Assembly (NCBI GenBank): GCA_020060215.1
Contig: JAGVAP010000136.1
Span: 52,483 to 116,482, forward strand
Source of the DNA: Deltaproteobacteria bacterium
GTDB taxonomy: Bacteria; Desulfobacterota; DSM-4660; Desulfatiglandales; HGW-15
DNA length: 64,000 bases
Direction of reading: 5' to 3'
This document shows positions 57,942 through 64,000 of this stretch, piece by piece; position 1 is the stretch's first letter; each line of letters begins with the position of its first letter. The translations under genes and the position numbers were made by a program. The notes beneath the pieces were generated by a model. The model made no database searches. It was not told the origin of the DNA and saw only the letters and a list, made by a program, of their open reading frames with translations.

Positions 57942-58824
57942 ATGGTGAACAATCCCGGTTCTCTTCCCGGCGCCCGTAGAGCGCTCCAGCCGCACATCTT
58001 CAGCCCTCAGCTGGCGACCCTGGCCAAGGAGGCGCCCGGCGGGGAAAACTGGTTTGAAGCTCCCTGCTGTAAGCTGCAAGGGAGTCTTCGACCTCACGAG
58101 GATCTTCTTTCGGTCTGGACTGCTCGCCAACCCCGCAACAACCTGCGGGCTTGCGCTCGCTGATTCGGTTCACGAGATCAAATATGATGGTCACGGGATG
58201 CTCTGTTTCGTGGCCGACCGCAAAGCCCGCATGATCAGCCGGAACGGCCTGGACTGGACCGCCAGGTTCCGCCGGATCGCAGAGGCGGCCTCCTTTCTCG
58301 CAGACAAAGCCATACTGGATGGTGAAGTGGTGATCTTCCGGCAGGACGGTACTACGGACTTCAATGCGCTTCCGAATTGCGTCGAGGGCAAGCCTGCGCC
58401 CATCTCCTATGTGCTTTATGACATCCCCCACTGCGGTGGCTACGATCTCACCCGCACGCCTCTGATCGAGAGAAAGAGACTCCTGGAGAATCTTAGTGGG
58501 ATTCACAAAGGTGCGGGGATCGTGGAGAAGGTTCAGTGGTCTGCTGCTCGCCCACATGGATGGTGGGCGCCTGTGACCTATGCCGGAAGGGTCGGTACCG
58601 GATTCACCGACCGGGCGCTCGCGACTATCGGCACACGGCTGGAAGGCATCCGAAAACAGGAGCCGACCTTCCGAAAGCTGCCGGATCTCGTGCGAGGGGA
58701 AGAGGTTTTTTGGGTGAAGCCGGAACTGGTCGCGGAAGTGAATTACTGCTCTTGGACCAAGGATGGCCTGCTGCGCCACACATCCTTCAAGGGCATCAGA
58801 GAGGACAGGGAGCCCAGGAGGTGA
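57942..58824 (+). pseudogene. Broken LigD-type ATP-dependent DNA ligase
   Basis: Two pieces in different frames: SPQLATLAKEAPGGENW, then after about 115 inserted bases VHEIKYDGHGMLCF with the adenylation lysine and later RVGTGFTDRALATIG of the OB-fold. The nucleotidyltransferase part between LLENLSGIHKGAG and the OB-fold (motifs IV-V, normally EGLVSK and WLKVK) is missing, so no active ligase results. Ends in SWTKDGLLRHTSFKGIRED, normal for the family. Confidence 0.8.
58053..58167. repeat. Insertion of about 115 bp in the ligase remnant
   Basis: A GGTT at 58051-58054 recurs at 58167-58170, flanking the extra DNA. The insert contains palindromic pieces such as CCCGCA...TGCGGG and CTCCCTGC...GCAAGGGAG, so it may be a small palindromic repeat element rather than coding DNA. 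Confidence 0.5.
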
Positions 58825-59076
58825 TGTCTCCGGAGGGAAAGAATCCGGCATCTGAATGCCCTACTCTCCCCCTCCGGAGGTTGTATTCGGAAGCCGACTG
58901 TTCCGCGTGAAACTCCCTCGACTTACCGCTTTGTCTTACCGCTTTGTCGCAGTCTGCTGAATGCGCCAAAATCATGGAAATTATTCTGGCACCTATGAAG
59001 CATAGGGGCTGTGACTCCGGTCCCGAACTTTCTCCAGAGAATTGGGAAAAACCGAAAATTCACTCTTCATCAAAGT

Positions 59077-62000
59077 CTATTGACGCTCGAACCGAAGCCG
59101 TACAGAACCACGCCCTACCATCTTAAAGCGGTTGGATGTTGCCTCCCCCATCGGATTTGGTAGCTCCAGGACGTACCACTTGTCCGGCGAGAGCACATAA
59201 GGAACGTAGAGAATGCGGTAACGCCGGCGGCCATCCTTGGATGCGCCGCTGGCAATGCGGACCTCATTTGCAGTGAGTACAAACTCTCCGCTGTCTTCCA
59301 GAGAGGACTTGACCTCGTAGAGCCATTCGGCCTGGGGTGTCTTCACCCGGAAATCGAAACCCGCCGTATCGTCACCTTCCTCACCGCCGAAGAATTGGAC
59401 TCGGTTTTCGGATATCCAACAGGTCTCATCGACAAATTCACCGTGGCGGCGACGCAGGAATTGGTAGGCAAGCCATTCACTTGCTAGGCCCATTGCGCAC
59501 CGTTGCGCATCGGTCAATTGCTGTTCGCGCCAACGTGTCCTGCCACCCTTTCTTCCGCCTCCTGCGCTGCCTACAGACTTGTCCGAACTATCGAATTCCA
59601 CCAGCCGGGTCCGCTGCCGGCTTCGCTGGAACCAGGTTTCATCGTTCACCAGACAGCTTTCCGATAATTTCCGAAATTCATCAGCAAAGGTCGGATCACC
59701 GGTGTCCAGCGCCCTTCCGGCAAACTGAATGCTGCGCCGTTCAATCTCCCATCGTTGTCGCTCCCGCTCACGGCGTTTCTCTTCGGCCTCAACGTCATCC
59801 TTGCTGAGCCCAAGCGCATCGCAGTGGAGGGTCTCGGGCATTACTTCCGGCCAGCAGGCGGCACGGTGGCAAAGGGTCGGCATTTCCTCGGGTTTGATAA
59901 TCTCAAAATCGAAAATCCCTTTGTTCTCCAAATGCCGGGCAATAGCCTGTGCCTCTCCCTGCTGCCAAGGCTCCGGCAAAAAAAATTCGTTCTGCCGACA
60001 CCACGCACGGACAATCGGCATTGCCTCCAGCGCAAACTCACGGACAGCTTTACGATTCGTGTCAACAACGCGGCCGAACGGTGCCAATTCGATCGCCACA
60101 TCATCGCCAAGTGTTTCGGTAAGAAGTTTTGAGACGTGCGCCTCAACAACTTCCATGTCCAACGTCTCCCGCGTCAGAATCCAGTTTGTATCAAACTCAA
60201 GGAATTCCATGTTCTTTCGCTCCACGTAGGCCGTTAGATCGTGGCCGGCGAGGAAATCGGCCGCATAGTGCCGCCGTAGTCGGTCGATGATCGTCGGGCG
60301 CATACGCCCAAGATAAGCGTTATATATTTGTCGAAGATCAGCCTCGTTGGAGAGTGGCACCTCTCCCAGCTCCAACAGAACGCGGTTAAATCTCTCATAG
60401 TCCAATCCCAGCTTCTTTCGAAACTCGGCGCGGTTTGCCGACTGCTCGCAGGCTTCAATCAGTTCATCCGATGAATACTCCTGTCCGCCCACATGCAACT
60501 CTAACCACTTGCGCGCGTCGAACTTCAGGCCGACACGATTGACGTCACTCTGGAGCTGATGCGCAAGGTCGCTGCCACCGTAGTATGTAACTAGAGGTTT
60601 CAGCAGATGCAGGATGTGCTCCACATCGGTCCGTAGTGCGGCACGTTGGTCCTGGATCGTCTTAATGTCGCACTCAAGTGCGCACGCCAGCGCTTCGTCG
60701 CTTGGCGCGCCCAGCTCATATGGAGATAAATCAAGGGCGAGCCGCAAAAGCAGGGGTTCAAGCGACCGGAGCCTAGAATCAATCAGACGCGAAATACCGC
60801 CTGACAACGAACGAGCCAGGGTTATCCAGTTAAGTGCCACATCATTCACCAGAATCAGGGTCGGCAACTTGTCATCTTCGAATGCGTACCACCGCAACTG
60901 CTCGTTCGGCGACACCACCTCCTCGTCAACGACCAAGGCCATTGTCGCGCAAGGGCGGACCTTTATCGCCCGCGCCCTCCTTTCAACGGTCGTCCTCAGG
61001 AGGCCGCGCTCAAGCCGCTCGCCGAGAAGGTCATGTCCGATGACAACAATTTCTGGTAGCCAATCCAATCCAAGCGAGGTTAGTGGCGGGTCGTTTGTGC
61101 TCGGGACGAAGGGCTCGCCATCAACTAAAAGCTGCACTCCAATACCATTGAGAAGCCGCGGGACAAAGGCGCCGGTCTCTTCAAGAAGGGCAGCTATTCG
61201 GTCGGTCGAAGTTGTGCCTACCTCCAGCACTGCCTTGCCAGCTGATGATAATACGCGGGCTTCAAACCTCTGCGCGTCCTCGGTCACGATGACGGCAGCA
61301 GGGGCATCCGAATTGCCATTGAGGGCTTCAAGCTCACCACGGCGTGTGACGATCAAGATCAAGTCGTCGGGCAGGGAAATCCCTGTTTCCACAACATCAC
61401 TCCATGCGCGCCGGTACTCGCTTCGAAATGTCGGACGATCATTGGATGCGAGTCCTAAGGCAATGCTTGCCAAGTCGTGCAGCCGATCAATAGATGTTGT
61501 CTGACTCTGCCAATCCCGCACGCCTAAAGCTTTACTGAAAGCAAGCTCTGCCAGTCCGTCTCCTTCCGAAAAGTCGGCAAACGAGTCGGGGATACGATGA
61601 ACAAACCGTGGCGTACCCCCGCGACGGAGGCGAGAGGCCCAACATTCCCTGGGACTTTTGAAACCAACCCCATCCTGTGTGGCTGCCGCAATCCATGCTT
61701 TGGAGCGGAGGAAGGTTGCCAACGGCGTCGGGAGTTCCCGTCGGTCCCAGTCACGCTCGTAACGCTCAAAGCGACCTACTTCGAATTTGAAATAGCTAGT
61801 GCCGTAGGTCTTCAGGTGCTCAAAGGCAAGGGTGCACAATGCTTCCCGTGCGCTCGCCGGGAGCGCTTCGTGCTCAATCTGTCCTGGGAGTCGCCAAGCC
61901 TCGCCCCTCATGCCGTAATCTGTGTAGGGATGGCTGAAGGAGACATGTGCCACTTCCGCGCACCAATCTTTGTCCAGACCCTCAGAGGCTTTGCCGGTTC

Positions 62001-63951
62001 GTAGGACGTTATCCCACAAGTAGGAAGGGAAGCCCTTGCGCGTCAGGTGCGCCGACACCGGCCTCAGTCCGTCGCCCACTCCAATCAGCTCAAGGAATCT
62101 GGTCCAATTTCGCTTTTCATCCTTAACCGCGACCGGCCAGTCTTGCTGTCCGACTAAAAGCAGATCACGTGCGCGCCGGCAGTCTGGAGAGACCTCTGCC
62201 GCTTCTATCAAGTAATACTCCAACGTTCTCCCGACCGATGTCCATGAGGATGGAAAAGTTGCTTGTTTGGCTGGATGCCACCCTGAGAGTGTCGGCACAT
62301 AGAGGTCAGCCTCGCGAAGCTCACCCTCAATCTGTGTGCCCGCTGCCCGCCACACTTGAAATGCCCAGATGAGCGATTCTTGCCGCCGCTTCTGGTTTGC
62401 ACTTTTCCCTAGTGCCGACTTTAGGCCAGCCAGTGCCTCTAAAGGGTCGTACTCGCGAACCAGACCGGAATGGATGAAGGCATCCAATGTCTCCCGTCGA
62501 AGATTGATCCGCTCGTCGAGGAAGCGGTAGCGGCGCGCCAGCGTTGCCGGGGGCAGGGGGACGCCTGCCTTCTTTCGCCTGCCTTTCGGGAAATCCCTCC
62601 GGACAAAGACACCAAGCCGGCTCCCGTCGCCGTGCCCGCCGGCCGGGCGCAGTTTGCCTGACCGGTCATAGAGGATGGCTTTCCCATCTAATACCTCCAA
62701 TGCAGCGCCCGAAGCATCGAACACCCGAGGAAGGTCGTCATAGAACTTAGACCAGGTGCGCGGTGCTGCCTTCCGTTCGGCCAATGAATGGGCGAAAACC
62801 TCTGAAAATACCGCCAATTCTGCGCCGGATGGAGTCAAACTCCGAAGGGTGCGGCGCGCAACTTCCTTCAGGCGCTCAATTCTCGCGCGGTCTAAGTCGT
62901 TCGACACCAGCTGCGCGCCGACATGCTTTGCGACCTCTTTGTCCTTGAATACCGTGAAAGAACCCTTCGGCCAAATACGGATCTCGGAAAGGCTCGACCA
63001 CGCTCTCTTGCCTCTTTCGGTTACTGCCGGAATGACTCCGGCTTCCCGTAGAGAAGTGCCTGCTTGTTTCAAAGCATCATCGAGCTTTTCGGACTGTTCC
63101 CCCGTCCACGCAAACAAGTCAAATATGGCTTGGATCGGTATGGATGCATCGTAGCGTTGTACAAGTGAAAGAGCTGCCGCAGCACAGGTCTCAGCAGCTG
63201 CCTGCATCAGCGTCTCGTTAAGCGGGAGGTCAAGGTCTGCATCGCGTCGGTTAATGTCTGCAAAGAAAGGCGCGTCGAGGTACCCGATCATCGGAGACAT
63301 TGCTTCCTCACCCATAGGGAGGAAGTTGTAAAGGCGGCCCGTCTTCACCGCCTCAGGGGATAAGCCGACCGCGACCGACACAACAGGCACGCCTTTCCAA
63401 TTGAGCCACCGCTTGAGCTGAGGAGCAGCTGGAATACTTCTCTCAACGGCATGAAGGACTCGTTCCTTATCGACCTCTCGTCGAACTACCAGAAAACGCC
63501 TTCCTTCGCCGACATCTACCTCATACATCCGGGTGCCGGGCAGCGAGGGAACATCGCCCAGGGTCATCTGCCGCCTATGCAGGCGAAGCCGATATGGTTT
63601 CTGATCTGGTCTTTCGACATTAATCCTGATTTCCGCGATGCGGTCGAGGAACAATAGAAGCGGCGCTTCAAAATTCGCTAGCGTCTCCACCTGCCTGACT
63701 GCCAATGCAACCGTCTCTGCCGTGCGCAACGGGGCGGCGACTACTGTCGCGTAGTCCCGGCGGGCATACGCCGCAATCTCTTCAGTTTGCTCCTTCAAGG
63801 GGCGGGGGACGAGATACCGTGGAATAATCCTTGCAACCGCTGCGCTGGTTGCCCTGTCTACACCGTAGGAACGAAGGAGGTCATCAATCTCCCTGATATC
63901 GCTGCGTATTCCGGCCCAATTCGTCCACTCATTCCGGACTAAATCGTCCAC
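59077..63951 (-). CDS. Giant DUF3883 (NO VEIN C-terminal) protein, 5'-truncated
   Basis: A 1,624-codon frame. The C terminus has a restriction-like nuclease core (LASEWLAYQFLRRR; GFDFRVKTPQAEWLYEVKSS, with D1533, E1546 and K1548), the DUF3883 family. Upstream parts are large and mostly unassigned. Related proteins often have an N-terminal sacsin/HSP90-like ATPase; none is seen here. The first 16-17 codons fall inside IS21-like terminal repeats, so the original N terminus has been removed and expression is doubtful. Reads toward the ligase remnant. Confidence 0.75.
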   Translation of the reverse strand: MDDLVRNEWTNWAGIRSDIREIDDLLRSYGVDRATSAAVARIIPRYLVPRPLKEQTEEIAAYARRDYATVVAAPLRTAETVALAVRQVETLANFEAPLLLFLDRIAEIRINVERPDQKPYRLRLHRRQMTLGDVPSLPGTRMYEVDVGEGRRFLVVRREVDKERVLHAVERSIPAAPQLKRWLNWKGVPVVSVAVGLSPEAVKTGRLYNFLPMGEEAMSPMIGYLDAPFFADINRRDADLDLPLNETLMQAAAETCAAAALSLVQRYDASIPIQAIFDLFAWTGEQSEKLDDALKQAGTSLREAGVIPAVTERGKRAWSSLSEIRIWPKGSFTVFKDKEVAKHVGAQLVSNDLDRARIERLKEVARRTLRSLTPSGAELAVFSEVFAHSLAERKAAPRTWSKFYDDLPRVFDASGAALEVLDGKAILYDRSGKLRPAGGHGDGSRLGVFVRRDFPKGRRKKAGVPLPPATLARRYRFLDERINLRRETLDAFIHSGLVREYDPLEALAGLKSALGKSANQKRRQESLIWAFQVWRAAGTQIEGELREADLYVPTLSGWHPAKQATFPSSWTSVGRTLEYYLIEAAEVSPDCRRARDLLLVGQQDWPVAVKDEKRNWTRFLELIGVGDGLRPVSAHLTRKGFPSYLWDNVLRTGKASEGLDKDWCAEVAHVSFSHPYTDYGMRGEAWRLPGQIEHEALPASAREALCTLAFEHLKTYGTSYFKFEVGRFERYERDWDRRELPTPLATFLRSKAWIAAATQDGVGFKSPRECWASRLRRGGTPRFVHRIPDSFADFSEGDGLAELAFSKALGVRDWQSQTTSIDRLHDLASIALGLASNDRPTFRSEYRRAWSDVVETGISLPDDLILIVTRRGELEALNGNSDAPAAVIVTEDAQRFEARVLSSAGKAVLEVGTTSTDRIAALLEETGAFVPRLLNGIGVQLLVDGEPFVPSTNDPPLTSLGLDWLPEIVVIGHDLLGERLERGLLRTTVERRARAIKVRPCATMALVVDEEVVSPNEQLRWYAFEDDKLPTLILVNDVALNWITLARSLSGGISRLIDSRLRSLEPLLLRLALDLSPYELGAPSDEALACALECDIKTIQDQRAALRTDVEHILHLLKPLVTYYGGSDLAHQLQSDVNRVGLKFDARKWLELHVGGQEYSSDELIEACEQSANRAEFRKKLGLDYERFNRVLLELGEVPLSNEADLRQIYNAYLGRMRPTIIDRLRRHYAADFLAGHDLTAYVERKNMEFLEFDTNWILTRETLDMEVVEAHVSKLLTETLGDDVAIELAPFGRVVDTNRKAVREFALEAMPIVRAWCRQNEFFLPEPWQQGEAQAIARHLENKGIFDFEIIKPEEMPTLCHRAACWPEVMPETLHCDALGLSKDDVEAEEKRRERERQRWEIERRSIQFAGRALDTGDPTFADEFRKLSESCLVNDETWFQRSRQRTRLVEFDSSDKSVGSAGGGRKGGRTRWREQQLTDAQRCAMGLASEWLAYQFLRRRHGEFVDETCWISENRVQFFGGEEGDDTAGFDFRVKTPQAEWLYEVKSSLEDSGEFVLTANEVRIASGASKDGRRRYRILYVPYVLSPDKWYVLELPNPMGEATSNRFKMVGRGSVRLRFERQ

Positions 63952-64000
63952 CCATTCCGTTTCATTTCGTCCACTGATTCCGTTTTAATTCGTCCACCTG
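63903..64000. mobile_element. End of an IS21-family-like element
   Basis: From TG at 63903 (TGCGTATTCCGG), TCGTCCAC recurs at 63921, 63944, 63967 and 63990, and ATTCCG at 63908, 63931, 63954 and 63977: an exact 23-base period. Multiple terminal repeats with a TG tip are characteristic of IS21-like elements. The element continues beyond the window; no transposase is visible here. Confidence 0.7.

Noticed and set aside
1..64000. CRISPR array
   Set aside because: No regularly spaced identical repeats were seen; the only regular period (23 bases at 63903-64000) is IS-type.

Overview
The window is high-GC bacterial chromosome with three accessory blocks separated by short runs of housekeeping genes. 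Valyl-tRNA synthetase, NadC, a ZnuBC-type metal transporter, secreted lipoproteins and tiny basic proteins are compatible with a Desulfobacterota-like (delta-proteobacterial) genome. That placement is inference; no rRNA or taxonomic marker was compared.

Region A (about 160-16,900, + strand) is one long, mostly overlapping operon for a headless contractile tail: sheath, tube, tape-measure-like genes, a gpU-like protein, a VgrG/gpD-like spike, gp25/W, two J-type baseplate proteins and a PAAR-like tip candidate. No capsid, portal, terminase or lysis genes accompany it, so an injection system or tailocin fits better than a prophage. Two unusual genes sit between tube and spike: a 1,070-residue protein with a hydrophobic C-terminal third, and a 393-residue protein with a D-x15-E-x-K nuclease-like motif.

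Region B (17,144-31,575) is a 14.4 kb element inserted in the anticodon loop of a tRNA-Leu(UAG) gene and bounded by a 39-bp direct repeat. It has a tyrosine integrase, a serine recombinase, an AlpA-like factor, two further regulators, a primase-helicase beside an iteron-rich candidate origin, an SF2 helicase, a small-terminase-like gene, HicBA and a secreted repeat protein. It has no capsid, portal or large terminase. This is the layout of a phage satellite (PICI-like). The complete tRNA at the right end is built from an element-borne promoter and 5' half joined to the host 3' half.

Region C (31.6-43.7 kb) is mainly chromosomal: a caspase-like lipoprotein, small lipoproteins, two very small basic proteins, a SpoU-type rRNA/tRNA methyltransferase, znuBC, nadC-valS, an acidic protein and tRNA-Arg(CCG).

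Region D (43.7-64 kb) is a defence and mobile island beginning at tRNA-Arg. One minus-strand operon carries hsdR-hsdM-(unknown)-hsdS followed by an ATPase/HNH pair resembling Septu; its last five genes are joined by 4-base stop/start overlaps. Next come an XRE regulator, a membrane protein, a CYTH-like/HD fusion, a DUF932 protein, a small RHH-like protein, a broken LigD-type ligase, and a giant DUF3883 (NO VEIN C-terminal) protein. The N terminus of that giant protein has been cut off by the end of an IS21-like element running off the right edge.
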